Assembly (NCBI GenBank): GCA_022457155.1
Contig: JAJGOT010000034.1
Location: 372,001-436,000 of the forward strand
DNA length: 64,000 bases
Source: Cladopsammia gracilis
Taxonomy: Eukaryota > Cnidaria > Anthozoa > Scleractinia > Dendrophylliidae
Reading direction: 5' to 3'
Both the position numbers and the translations under genes were made by a program. Positions 35,113 to 48,100 of the stretch are shown here, in pieces (within the stretch, counting starts at the first letter, position 1; each line of letters starts with the position of its first letter). The notes below the pieces were generated by a model that was not told the DNA's origin, made no database searches, and saw only the letters and a list, made by a program, of their open reading frames with translations.

Positions 35113-38100
35113 TCTATGGGCCACCGTAGGTATGTTATACTAAAACACGTAAAACTGAATTGTCTGCACTAGTTATATAAAATATCACGTTTTTGTAAAT
35201 TTTCAATGACTTTAGTTGCAAGAGCCTCGTCCAGCTTTCAATTTTGAAAATAATGCCGAGTTTGGGAAATACGAAAGTTTCAAAATGCACTCTTTCGCAA
35301 TCGAAACATTTATTTTATTCATTTTTTTGTTTTTGTTATACGAGAAATCTCAGCTTGCGACAAATTTCATTTAAAAGTACTAACGAAGAGGTTTCATTTG
35401 AATGGTCACCCCAAAGGATTTCATCGGCAGACTCAAAAGTTAGAACTACATTACATGTCTGCATAATTGACTCTGGAGCTAAAAGGGTTAAGAAAACTCT
35501 GTTTTTTTATCCAATTAATGAGAAATTTCAGTTAAGATGAGACGATTCGTTGGTTGCTCCAAGCAACCGAAAATTAAAAATAATGGCTGATCACACCTCT
35601 AGCTTACAGGTAGCGTCTGACAGTTGTTTACGATCACATTAATTAAATTGTTGTTAAAACTTGTATTTTTGCTTATGGACGATGTAAAACTAAGCGTTGT
35701 TGTGAGGCTCGCGCCTAGCGAAAATAAAACACAAGTATGGCGACCTTTTTGCGCTTTATGTTTAGCAAACGCCCTATTTTCTTCAAATTTGTATTCAGAC
35801 CACACCTGTTGCAATTTTGGCACAGCCTTACGCGAAGTTACAGGTCTAAGTGGTAGATTTTTCTGACACCTTGTCCGGAGGGGGGGCGGGAGTCTACGAC
35901 GATTCTTCCGTGAGCATGTGACGCCATAATGTAAAAACCATTACTTTTAAATAACATAAAACAATATTAACTTTCATACACCGTTCCTGTTTTGAAACAT
36001 GGCCTAGACCCGTTTCAGATCAGGCCGGACCACGAAACCTTGCCACTTCATTGAGCCTTAATTTAGTTACGTACTACGGCTCATGGATACCCGACCGATC
36101 CTCCTTAGTTACGTACATTTATATCAGTTTTAAAGCTAAAAGTTTTCTTTAAAAGATTGAAACGAAAATATTAAGACAGATGAATTTGTGTACCGTTCCT
36201 TGACAATCTCTGCGGCCAATCACTTTAAACTATGTTAAATTTTAGACTAAAAAATACAAAATTTATAGTGAGAGACGTTACCACCCCCCCCCCCCCCCCC
36301 CCCCTGCACTTGGTCAAAACCTTTGAGCATTCATGCTGACAATAAAACACTTTAATATTATTACATACGTGTCATCAGGTATTAAACAGAGTTCGTGCGA
36401 ATCGAAACCCTCACCGCCAATAAAACTCTTTTAAATAGATTCAAAACATCCGGACAGCTGATTACCGATTGTTCTGTATTTTCAAATGTTTTCCCATCGG
36501 TAATATTTCTGATGTGCATATATACAGCTTAAGTTATCAAAACAACCTCTAAGCTCTCACAAACAGCCTATATTTTGCTGTGACATGACGATTGGCGATA
36601 AACAAAGTGCCACACCTTATTCTGGCGCATTTGGGGACAAAAACCAGTCAACAATTTGCCTCAAGTTTTATGGCGTAATTGTTTTTTATAAGTGTTTTTT
36701 GTTTTTCTCGCATGCGACCAGGGTGTGTGAGCTATAAGTTTCAGCTGGCGTCCAGATAGGCTTTCAGCAGTGAAGGCGAAGCTTTTAACAGGATCTAAAC
36801 GAGAATTGTTCCTTGGTGAGTGGATTTGAAGCCAAGCAGTAAGGTCAGTTGCATTGCTGGAACATACATTTATATATATACATATATATATCTACAATTT
36901 TAATTCTCGTTTACAGTGAATCGTAACAGAAAAGTCCAGGCCTCGAAAAGTCGACTTTTTTGTTACATCTTCGAGAAATGCGTTGAGATGAACCGTAAGC
37001 TAAAACAGAATTTGCTTAAATTTTTATTTAAACTGAACTATGTGGCATTTCTCAGTATCCCATGAGACGTCTGCCTTTTTGTTTTTCGAATTTAAATGCC
37101 GAGAACAGCCACTGATCACTATCACCGCGAAGGAATGCTTTGCATAAATGTTCTATGTTTACCCGGCATTGCCACTTGGTATCTGCAAAAAGCTGTTTTT
37201 AGCTGTTAGTTCTATTTTTAATCCATGTCACTTTAAAGATATCATGTTCGTTTTTCATGCCGTATGAGTATTCTTGCCTAAGGCCACCTGTTGCCTTTAC
37301 TTTCTAAATATACTGTACTCCATAAACACACGTGCACATTGCAGTTGAACAAACAACGTGTCTTGCCGAGAAAACGTTGTAACAAAATATCAATACGTTT
37401 GATACATATCGTTTAGTTCAGTTACCCGGCGAATGTCCTAAGCTTCCTGCGCTTATTCGCGCTTAAAATAACAAGAGAAAATACGGACGAACAATTGAAC
37501 AAAAGCTTGTACTTCTACGCGCTATATACCTGTTAAAAGACCTGTAAGCTCCAACACAATAAACACAGTGTTGGGTGGGGGATAAACCTACAGTTTACAA
37601 AACTTCCAAATTAAATTAACAGCAGATCCGTACTCTTAAGATCATAATTTACCGGAAGTTCGTTTCATTGTCCTTTATATTTTTTCCATAGTCTACCTTG
37701 TGCGTGGGCTCTTTTATCCCTTTGAATTGCCTTATTGCTATATTTAGCCAATAAAATGCCTTCCCTTACCTCGGAGACCGGAATAATTTTACAAGTTTCT
37801 TCCGATTTTACGTTTTAGCTTGTTTTGTGGCGCAGTGCGTAATTTTGAACCTAATATTTTGAAGTATTTTTTAAATTTTTGGGCCGAGAAAAAACATTGT
37901 GTTCTACACTTCCGGTGTGTCACATAATGCATTTCCGGTTTTTGGAATTTCGCGAAGAACTAAACTTGTTGTTGTTCGGCAATTACTTTTATCGTTGGGG
38001 AATTTTCTACATGACGGAATCATGCATAGGTTCCAATTCCACTGAGCTTTTGTGTTAGATGAAACGGATTAATGAAGGAGTCTTGCATGAACAAAAACTC

Positions 38101-38830
38101 TCTTATCCATATAAAGACGGGCATCCCTGTAAGGCAGACACCTCTACGACGGACATGGTTCTGGCCGAATTTCACTTGTTGGTCTGTTACTTAACTCTCT
38201 GTAAGCGGATTCTTCTCTATTTATGTAAAAAGCTTAAGCTGGCTCCGAAGGTGTCCGACTTCACGGAATTCACTGTGTACATTGAAAAAAGCAAACTCAT
38301 TATCTAATTAAGGGCTACTATTGGCAAGTACATCATATGCCGTAGAAGGTTTTTTCATTAAATTTAAATACTTTGTGCTCCAATATTTTCATGAATTTAT
38401 TATAGTACTCGCGATCTTGCATTGAACTATGAAAAAATAGAGGATTAAAAAAGCAAACCGGTATTAATCCATCAATGGATTTCTAGATCAATGGCAATGT
38501 ACAATTGTACAGCTATCTACCAGTCACGGCTTAGAAACTAAATAGAAGAAAATATTGACATAGCAACAGACATTGTAAATAAAGCTTGCCCGTTTCACGA
38601 CAAGCTCTCATTCATGGCTGTAAAAACAAAGGGATATGTCTGGGCTTGCTTCCAGACAGAATTATCGATGCATCAAAATTCAGTTTTGAAATAAAAAAAA
38701 TATCTCACAATTTATAAAGATTCAAATAACTAGAATATAACGAAGAGGGGAATTTGTCACGAGGTCCTTCTTCTGAAGACCATTCATGGTGAAAGGAAAC
38801 GCCTAGTAAATGTCCTTGAGTAAATGTAAT
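35113..38830. other. Intergenic, nothing recognised
   Basis: Includes a copy of the CATTTGAATGGTCAC repeat (35380-35495), a C-run at 36284-36304, a TATATA run near 36870-36890 and a pogo-like fragment near 38095-38160 (GGCAGACACCTCTACGACGG). No coding exon found. Confidence 0.45.
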
Positions 38831-38832
38831 GT

Positions 38833-39397
38833 CTAAATTAATTTTGCGCCAATATGATTACCGTACAGCTGATCACTCGAGAAACAAAGAGTTTTGTTTA
38901 TCGCACCCCCTCCCCAGAGAGCAGCGGTGTTGCTTCTTTTGTTGGTGAAATCAACCAATGGAATCAGAGATCGAGGAATTTTGCTTCCGGCGAAATAACG
39001 GCGCAAGCGTAGAAGGGTGACGTTATCCCCGGGGGGAGATACCGTCAGTTGCTTTATCCGGTCAATGGCGTATGTATCAATCATGAAACTGACGAGGCTC
39101 GTGAATATCGCCATAAAATACGTCGACTCGAATAGGTATTTTCAAATGCGAGGAGCTCAGCTCATTCACTAGAGTTGAAAATTTCATCATACTTCCTTTG
39201 GGAGTGTTTAAGGAGCCGATAACGACATCTTTTGTGTGTCTAACGCTCAAATTCCTCTTTCCGTGTTGGAAACGAAACTTGACTTCCTTAGCTTGCGAGG
39301 AGAATCGACCCGCACAAGTTCTGTTTGCTGCGACACATCGTACCATTCCTGCTTTCTTGAAAAGCCTAGTTAATTGCTGAAGGTATTTATTCTGCAA
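38833..39397 (-). other. Two overlapping minus-strand open frames
   Basis: Frames of 106 codons (39397-39077) and 93 codons (39114-38833) overlap by 38 bp in different phases. Together they span about 565 bp with higher GC than the surroundings. Neither product is recognised. They could be an exon of an unknown gene, one frame broken by an indel, or mobile-element debris. Confidence 0.2.
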
Positions 39398-39399
39398 AC

Positions 39400-41750
39400 A
39401 AGTATTTTCCAGTGTTGGATAGCGATTTTGTATATGTTTAAGGTGAGTTTATTGGAGCGCGAAGCGCTGTATCTTGATCGATCTTGCAATCTTGGGAACG
39501 TGCAGAAACATGTCAATTTGCACTACGTTCTACGTGATGTGACGATCCGTCGACCTCGTGGAGTTTTCATAATGTTACTGTATTCTTCTTCATTCCCCGA
39601 GACTGTAAAATCGATCTCTTGATGCAGACCTTTGATAGAAATCGGTATAAAATATGATCCTTATAAAGACCAGTCATGTTTCTTTCTCGTGCGCGTTGTT
39701 GTGGGTTCTTTGTTGAGGCTTGTCAACGACTGTTCAGAAATTTCAAAAGAGAATATACTGCTTATTATGTACTTGTGTTTAAAAGGTAAAGGGGGTTATT
39801 TCCTACGTACAACTGTCCAAATAGAGATCATTTTATCGGTATATTTGATTTATAATTTCGGGATAATCTGTAATTCGCACTGCGATCATATTGAGCTTTG
39901 TTTTGCATTCGTCAAATTCGCATGACCTATTCAGAGCACTCAAAGGAATTTCAATGCCTTTTACCTTTTCGCTGGTGTTTGTTTTACGTCTAAGCGCCCT
40001 AAACTACCGGAAATTACACTGAACAGTTTAAAAGTGGAAGAATTTTCGATTTTAGCGTTGTTTTCTTCATTGAAGCTTCTCAGAAAGTTCAATATTTTAG
40101 TATGCAACAGGAAGTCTCGATTCTACGGTTTGTGCTTGTTATTGCAAATTCCAGCTTGAGTCACGAAATAGCTTGTTCGAGAATTGATCGAGCGAAGATC
40201 CGAACAATGTAAGCCTATAACAAGAAAATAATTTCGTTGTATAGAGTAAAGTGGCCCGAAAACTTTCAAGCTTTCCGTTTTACCACTTTACAGGCGCAAT
40301 CTCGTTATAAACAATTTTAATATTATGGTTTACATGAACGTAACAGTCGCCAGGCTGTTTCAGAAGTAATATATTTTCTAAAGTATTTTTCCTGTTTTGC
40401 ACCTCTTCAGTAGTCTAGTGTCGTATTGTAGAATAAAAATCCATTACCAACACTACATAAAATGAGGCTTTCAGCTATTCTCTGTATACAATTTGTTTTT
40501 TATTTTTCACAAAAGTTGTTTTTTGTCATTTGCAATATCATTATTAGTAATCAAGTTTTTTCAAAATTCAAGGTCAACTGTGATTTTGCAATACTTGGTA
40601 TTTAAAGAAATATCTTTTGGTTAAAAGTTTATCACAACAAAATAAGGAGGACTTAATTTTCTGCACAATTCGACAAGAAATATTGCTGTCAAAGGTAATT
40701 AAGTAAACAATAATTGACCATTCTGTGGATGACTTGTTGGTTTAGAATGTAGTTTTGATTGTTGTCGCACTTTCCGACTATCATGGGTCAAACTGATCAC
40801 CTGATTCGGGGGGGAATTTTTAACATTGTAATCACATTTTTATCGCTTTTAAGAACAGGTCGAGTGTACTTTTCATGCATATTTCTTGGAAAGATAGCTA
40901 CAGTGACATAAATAGCTTTTTTCTTGTACAGTTTTAGTTTTTGATGTACAAATGCTTTCTGTTTATTATTTTGTTCAAGTTGTATCTGAGGTTTTTATGT
41001 AGTGGGCAGATGAATCACGAGGTAGAGTAAATCCTTTTATGCAAGATTGACCACTTGTAAACAGGAAGTTCTTGTTAATTTTTTCAAAGTTCTCTTTTTT
41101 TAGGTTCTTGGACTTCTCACAAATACATTATTTTTATTATACATGTTATAACTTTAATAATTTTCTGTCGTCTTGTTTATAATATAGTTTTGGCAAAGAA
41201 TTTAAAGAATTCTTGTTCAACCTTGGTGTAATGATATCTTGTAAATACATGTGGTGACTTCAAAAACAGTGAGAATGACTAGAACTTAAATTAGAACTTA
41301 ATTGTTTCATTGTTGAGAGAAGTGGTATCATTTTGAAATCACTAAATTTCTAGAATGTTTGTGCACATGTATACATTTAATTGTATCCACTTTATAAAAT
41401 ACATGTAGAACTCTTTCATTGTTAATCTTGTGACCATTTTTTAGCAGTTGTGTTAATTAAAACTGATTTTCAAACTGGTCAACTCATATTAGTAAATATA
41501 TTAAATTTGAAGTTTCTTGTTTTCGTGCAACTGCATATAACTCATGTGACGTCACATGCGATGCAAGAAAGATCAAAGCAGCTACTTTTCTTGGAATTAA
41601 CACGTTCCTGTAGCTTCATGAAAATTCCTTTCAGTTTTGACATGTGACTGTATGACTCTGTATTTTGCAATATTCCTAGTCATGATGTTTTATTACATTA
41701 AGTCTTAAAATTGCTTACTGTTATAAATGTAATTTAACCCTAATCTCAAA
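39400..41750. other. Intergenic upstream of Roquin
   Basis: No recognisable gene. ATGTTTAAG|GTGAGT near 39435-39446 could be the donor of a 5' untranslated exon of Roquin, but nothing in the sequence proves it. Confidence 0.25.
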
Positions 41751-41795
41751 TTTCATTTTGTTAAATATTGAAAAACAAAATAAAATAAATAACGA

Positions 41796-41940
41796 AGGGG
41801 TGCCTGGAAAAAAGCCCTAAGTGACTTCTGATAAACTGCTAGATTCTCATTCCAAATTGCCTTGTGTTCCATTGTGAAACGCAGGGAGAATTTGATGTTA
41901 CATCAAAAGTCACTTAGGGCCTTATTCCGCGCACCCCACC
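41796..41940. mobile_element. Inverted-repeat element
   Basis: GGGGTGCCTGGAAAAAAGCC and CTAAGTGACTTCTGAT at the left are mirrored by TCAAAAGTCACTTAGGGCCT and ..GCGCACCCC at the right. Confidence 0.7.
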
Positions 41941-42048
41941 ATGGTACCATGCAAATGTAGTAATGAAGTGGTTTCATTTGAATGGTCACTCCATAGGATT
42001 TCGTTGACAGACCCAAAAGTTAGAACTACGCTACTTGTACATGTATCT

Positions 42049-42185
42049 GCTGTGGTTCAATTTTTTTTTTTTGATTTGAAAATTTTCAAACCAGTTTGAT
42101 TTTTGTTTTCCTTTGTCTCAGATTAATCTATAAAAAATTAAACTAATTTGGAAATTTTCAATCCAAAGAAAAATTGAACCACGGC
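42049..42185. mobile_element. MITE with GTGGTTCAA ends, copy 1
   Basis: GCTGTGGTTCAATTTTT against AAAAATTGAACCACGGC. The interior has TTTGAAAATTTTCAAACCAG. Related elements at 50321-50447 and 50527-50665. Confidence 0.8.
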
Positions 42186-42600
42186 ATATCCATAACTGAG
42201 GCCCTGCCAGAGTAAATTCCGAGAGGCGACATGACCCAAAAAGTAGCGACAGCACGTAAAATGAAATCGCGACTCAAGACAAATGATCGTTTCTTTTCCG
42301 ACAGCAACGTGAAACATTGATAAAACACCGACACGAGACATTTTAAAATTCAGACAAGCGACACAGGACCCCCCCCCCCTGTTAGGGCCTCGTAACTGAC
42401 ATTTCACTGAAGAAGGGCTAAGCCCGAAACCTCTGAAAAATTTCAAATTTTCAGCACTTTTCAACGTTAACATTTTCCATTATTTATTGTGTTACAAGTG
42501 CCATGCAGTTTTTTAAACTTTTTTGTTCAACTATTTTGCCTATCCATAACTGACTCTGGGAGGGTTGAGGAATGTTTTAATCATAAAAAGGAAAAGAGTT

Positions 42601-43194
42601 AAAGTGCACCTAACCCCCAATTTTCTTCTTCTTTTAATCAACTCGATGTACATTGAAAAGTCCTATAGTGAAATATTTCGTGTTTTTAACGTTGCATTAG
42701 TGAGTTATAGAGATTTGAATTTACAAAGACTTTACCATTATTTCTACAGGGCCGTAGCCAGAAAATATAAGGACTGAGGCAATATCCATGGTTAAATTTC
42801 TCGCCTAGCTATTTAGGGTCTTTATGATGACTACGTTTAAACAAAACACTAGGATCATGACTGAGGCAAGTGCCTCGGTTTGCCTCATACTGGCTACGGC
42901 CCTGTTCTACTTCAATTTACAATATGCAGTTCACAGGTTAAGGATAATCAATTTAAGAAATACTAAATAAAAACTGTTAATTATAGTCAATTGATTTGTA
43001 AAAAAAAAATATTACTTGGAGGTGAAAACAAGTAGTTGTATAATAAACGATTCCTGATTTGACTTCATCTTATTAACATTTTGTAAATTCAAACCTCTAT
43101 AATTCACTAATGCAACGTTAAAAACAAGAAATATTTAACTTTTCAACGTACATAGAGTTGATTAAGCGAAAAAAATTGGGGTTAGGTGCACTTT
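42601..43194. mobile_element. 594-bp foldback element hosting a nested MITE
   Basis: AAAGTGCACCTAACCCCCAA at the left is mirrored by TTGGGGTTAGGTGCACTTT at the right. Arms of about 130 bp include GTTTTTAACGTTGCATTAGT against ACTAATGCAACGTTAAAAAC. The nested MITE lies at 42747-42904. Confidence 0.9.
42747..42904. mobile_element. 158-bp nested MITE, 5-bp duplication TTCTA
   Basis: CAGGGCCGTAGCCAG and CTGGCTACGGCCCTG ends with TTCTA directly on each side. The interior has GACTGAGGCAA twice. Confidence 0.88.
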
Positions 43195-44329
43195 AAAAAC
43201 ACTTACTATTTTCTGTGGCTTTCTAACATGTGAAATATTATGTTACATGTACATGTACTTTCAAGTTGTACTGCAAAATTTTCTTCATTCTGTTGTTTAC
43301 AAGTTTCTTTGTAGATTAAGATGTTTTTCAAATGCTTATGGCATCTCAGTGTGCTGATTTTTAAATGTATAAATCTTGGACATTAGTGACGATTGTTAAC
43401 TAAACTTTTGAAGAAAGGATGAACATTGGTCAACATTACAGGGCAATGTTACTGTTCTTCGTATCATTCTGAAAAGCCACAAAATGGATACCTAAAAATG
43501 ATGCTTCAGTTTTGTTAACAATAACTACAGCTGTAGTGCACTGAAGCCATAAGTAAATATGTTTTGATACACTCAGATGGCATGGATGGAATTGGATTGC
43601 AAGTTGAAAAATTGGACAATTTTTTAAGTCTCTCTTGTATATTGGAAAAATTGCTTAAATCAATAATTTATTAGGACTTGTTACACTTGATATTAATTTT
43701 CCTCGTAATGCTCTAAGAGCATTTTGTTTATGAGCAAAGGTGCTCAGTCAAATATTTTGTAGTGTTCTACCCACAAATATCAAAATCCCTGTGACATTCC
43801 CCATTTAAGACCCTGTTAAAAACATCCCAATGTGTTTTCCTTTTAGTAATTACATGTCCATGTAACTAACAGAAAGTGTTTGTTTTTGTTTTTGCCATGT
43901 GCTGTAGTATTGTACATTGTACATGTATTCTTATTTTTGTTGTCATTTGACCTGCATTTGAAGTTTTTTTCCTGGTTTATTTTTATCTTTTGTTTGATTT
44001 CACTCATTCTTGCATGATTACTGATTAGAAGCCTTAAAATGTAGTTTTAACACAACAGGAAATGAAAGGTGTTTTAAAAATAAACAGCCATCTGAAGCAT
44101 TATTTTTCTTAGATAGTTAATTGTTTGCTAATTTGCTTTATCTTGTCTTCATTGAAACCATGTTATTTTTGCAGTTTCTATTAATATGATTGTGAATTGT
44201 ACATGTACATCTACATGCCAATATAACTTCCTTTCCTTTCTTTGTGGTATACGGTATGTACTTTTTGCATGCTTCTTTCATTTAAAATTAAAAAGTCAGT
44301 TGTCATGTAAATGTATTCTTTTTTTAAAG
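43195..44329. other. Region upstream of the Roquin coding exon
   Basis: AT-rich with a copy of a dispersed GGATTGCAAGTTGAAAAATT repeat near 43590-43640, also seen near 18855, 49075 and 62650. No promoter assigned. Probably intron or 5' flank of Roquin. Confidence 0.4.
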
Positions 44330-44336
44330 GATACCC

Positions 44337-44384
44337 ATGGTATTTAGCACTACTTTCATCAAAACTGCAATCTGCGATAGCTGA
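44337..44384 (+). promoter_or_regulatory. Possible upstream ORF of Roquin
   Basis: ATG in CCCATGG context, 15 codons, TGA at 44382-44384. It ends 8 bp before the main ATG at 44393. It lies within the exon if the acceptor TTTTTTTAAAG at 44319-44329 is used. Confidence 0.4.
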
Positions 44385-44392
44385 AATCAATC

Positions 44393-45199
44393 ATGCCAAT
44401 TCAAACGCCACAGTGGACAGAGTTTCTCCAGTGTCCAATATGTACCAACGATTTCGACGAACACAGCAGGCAACCAATCAGTCTTGGATGTGGTCACACA
44501 ATGTGTGACTCCTGCTTGTCAAAGCTGCCAAAAACCCAGTGTCCATTCGACCAGGCTGTTGTTGAAACAGATGTTTCCAAGCTCCCTTACAACTATGCTC
44601 TCCTTCAATTAGTCGGAGTAGAAATACCAGACGATCCGCTTCCAGCCATAGAAAGTGTACAGAACAATGCTACGCAATATCGAGCGGCTAAACACGCAAT
44701 TGAAGAACTTGCATTGTTTTTGCAACCTGCCGCTGGTGGTCCTAACGGAATGGTCAATGGAAATAGCAATGGAAGTTACTGTAATGGCTCTGTTAATGGG
44801 AATGGAAACAGTATTCCAACAAGACCTATGCAGCGTAAGCTGGTGACATTAGTAAACTGCCAGCTTGCCGAGGCTGATGGACGAACCAGAGCCATGCGTG
44901 CTGCTAGAAGCCTTGGGGAAAGAACTGTAACCGAGCTTATATTATTACACCAAAATCAGCAACAACTGTCAGCAAATTTGTGGGCTGCGGTTAGGAACCG
45001 TGGTTGTCAGTTTTTAGGACCAGCAATGCAAGAAGAGGCATTGAAACTGATTTTGTTGGCTCTTGAGGGAGGAGAAGCTCTGTCTAGGAAAGTTTTAGTT
45101 CTGTTTGTGGTTCAGAAGTTGGAATCGTTGTTTCCACAAGCTTCTAAGACAAGTATTGGTCATGTGGTACAGTTACTTTACAGGGCATCCTGTTTTAAG
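44393..45199 (+). CDS. RC3H1: Roquin coding exon 1: RING, HEPN-N, core of ROQ
   Basis: 269 codons from ATG (A at -3). Starts [23 protein letters not shown] signature [19 protein letters not shown] and [20 protein letters not shown]233 and K252 align with the RNA-contacting lysines 220 and 239 of human Roquin-1, and M212 with the residue mutated in sanroque mice. A Gly/Asn/Ser-rich insert (about 114-143) lengthens the linker before ROQ. Donor AAG|GTGGGT. Confidence 0.96.
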
Positions 45200-48100
45200 G
45201 TGGGTAATATTCTGGGATCATGTATTTCTTTTTAAAACCCTTTAACTTCCAAGAGTGCCAAATATCAAAATTCAAGAAAAATCTTAAATTTAATGTTGTA
45301 AAATATTGAAAAACAAATGGTACCATGCAAAAGTACTGCTGAAGAGGTTTCATTTGCATGGTTAGACATAGGATTTCGTTGACAGACTCAAAAGATAGAA
45401 CAACACGTCATGTCTACATAACTGACCCTGGGAGTGAAAGGGTTTATAATTATTTTTTTTTATTGATGAGAAAACTAATGTCAAATTGCCTTAAAGACCT
45501 GTTTGAGATTGTATTTACGTTAAGATCTGACTATTAAATAAATATTCATGTGACATTGTTTCAGGTGGAAAAAAAGAACAATGAGTCGTCTCTGATGCAG
45601 CTTAAAGAACAGGTACAGTTACATGTACATGTATATTGTAAGAAGTTTTATGCCTACGTAACAGAACAATGATACATTATGTAGTTCCAGAAAAAAATCC
45701 ATGCCCACCACATGGAAGGTCATTGGAAATTCCTAGGGGGAGGGGGGTCTTAAAAGCCAACATTTTAGAAGCAAAGTATGAAGCTAAACTGGAATTTCCT
45801 GGGGGGACAGGGGGTGCTAAACAAAAAATCTTCCGTGAGGGGAGTATGGATATTTTCTGGAACTGCACATTGTTATATTTAACTATTAAATGTCTTCAGC
45901 TTTGAAGTTCAAAGTTCAAACTGTCTTGTTTCTGTTGATCATGGTTCATTTGGTTGGTTTGTTTGCATCCTTTCTGCTATTTGCTTTGCACTTTTCACTT
46001 CCTTTGTGTTGTAAAATGTTTATAGTGGTGGATATTTTAACACTAATAATTTTGATTTTGTAATCATTATTCCAAAGCATATATATTGTAACATTTTAAG
46101 CAAGAAAGATGTCAGTTGATACAGTAAAATTTTTGCTGTGCCGTTACAGAAAATATCCCTACTCCCCCCATTAAAGATCATTGGAAATTCCGAGTGGGTA
46201 GGGGATCTCATAAGCTAAAGTTTTCAAAGGGAAGTTTAAAGCCAAACTGGAATATTCAGAGGGGTGGGGTTTAAACCAAAAAAGTTTCCATGGAGGAGGT
46301 ATGGATATTTTCTGCAACAGCATATTCCTAGATATATCATAGTAATCACGACTGTGATTCATTTATTAGTTCCGTACATATGATGCACTTCGAAAAGAGC
46401 ATGATGCACAGATAGTGCAGATTGCTACAGAGGCAGGACTGCGCATTCTTCCAGACCAGTGGTCCTCACTGCTGTATGGAGATCTTGATCACAAATCTCA
46501 TATGCAGTCCATTATTGACAAGGTATGGCAAAAATGGTTACTTTGATGTGACAACAATTTCGGATGGAATTAAAAGAGAAATTAAACTGTCCTTCCCCCA
46601 AATCAGTGATGAATTTAGGCTAAAAACAAAATGCACCATTTTATTCCATCATGAAAAAAAAACAAGACTAGAAAAAATGACTTAAAAAAACATGTAGCTA
46701 ACTTGCTAACTGCGGGCAGTGGATATTGCTTTCTGTAAAATCTATAATAATCAATAAACAGTTGAACAGTTGAACATGAAATGGGTAAGGGTTGTCTTAA
46801 TTTTTTTATTTAAATTGACCAAGAATGAAGCTTAAGTACATTTTTAGAAATGAACTTGTTATACAGTAAGAGTCCTTTTGTTTGGAATAACCTCTTGCCA
46901 TATGCAACGATAATACTGTACTATTGTTTCATAACACACAAGACTGTTACTAAGAATCATATGGGGTAATCAAATGGTGTTTTTGTACATTTCAGCTCCA
47001 GTCTCCATCGTCGTTTTCTCAGAGCATTCAGGAGTTGATCATTGCTCTTCAGAGGTCTGGAGATCCAGGTGAACTGTGCAAGATGCGTGACCAGTTTGAA
47101 GTGCTTTCTGAGATTGATGCTTCACCAGGTTTGTGTGCAAGCCAGGGCTCGTTTTGGTTAATTCAAGGGGCACTGAGATCAAATTTTTTATTTTCATTTT
47201 TTTACATCTTCGTGTACAATTAGACTTTCTTACTCATCTTGCCAAATTTCAATCCATTATGAACATCAGAAGTCGTTTTATGTTAACATTTACAGTGTAT
47301 GTCCATGAATTTGCGACCGCCATTAATCAACCTTGTTCCAAGGCTTGGTTGCGAATGGGATAAAGTGACGTCAAAGGCTCAAACATACCTCACAGAAAAG
47401 CAATGTTTGAGCCTTTGACGTCACTTTATCCCATTCGCAACCAAGCCTTGGAACAAGGTTGATTAATGGCGGTTGTAAATTCTGGGACATAAATGTTAAA
47501 ATGACTTCTGATGTTCATAATGGATTGAAAGTTGGCAAGATGAGTAAGATGTAAGATGAAAAAAATGAAAATCAAAAATTTGGTCGCAGTGGCACTTTAA
47601 AGGTTTAATGAAACACAAATTAATTCACTTTTGTTTGATTTTCTTGTTCTTAACAGAGGCAGCATGTCCTGAATGGGATGAATTAGAGAAGGCTATGACT
47701 GCAGTGCATTCTGTGGTTCATGGACTTGTGAAGTTTTCAAAAGTGAGTGCAGTTGTGTTTATTAGATCTGTGGCTCTTGGTTTCATTAAGAAAGTGGAGC
47801 ATATGCTACTTTGGCTATCTCTGATGCTTTTCAAAAGTTAATGTTTGCCATCAAAATTATCTTTAAAAGATTTTCTACCTGAGTAGAAGAGAATGTTCCA
47901 AGACTTTACCTGTCAAGCTATCAAGTGTGATAATCTGGGTAGTTCTGAAGAGTTTTTCCTTTTTTTCCCACACATTAGACCCACGGCAAGGGAATGAGAA
48001 GCTCAAGTGATCCACCCCAGGTATGTATGATAAGAGAGCAGTGGAACCCTGTGACACAACCACTTGGCTTGCACCTTATCGCGTTCAAAGAACGCAATCC

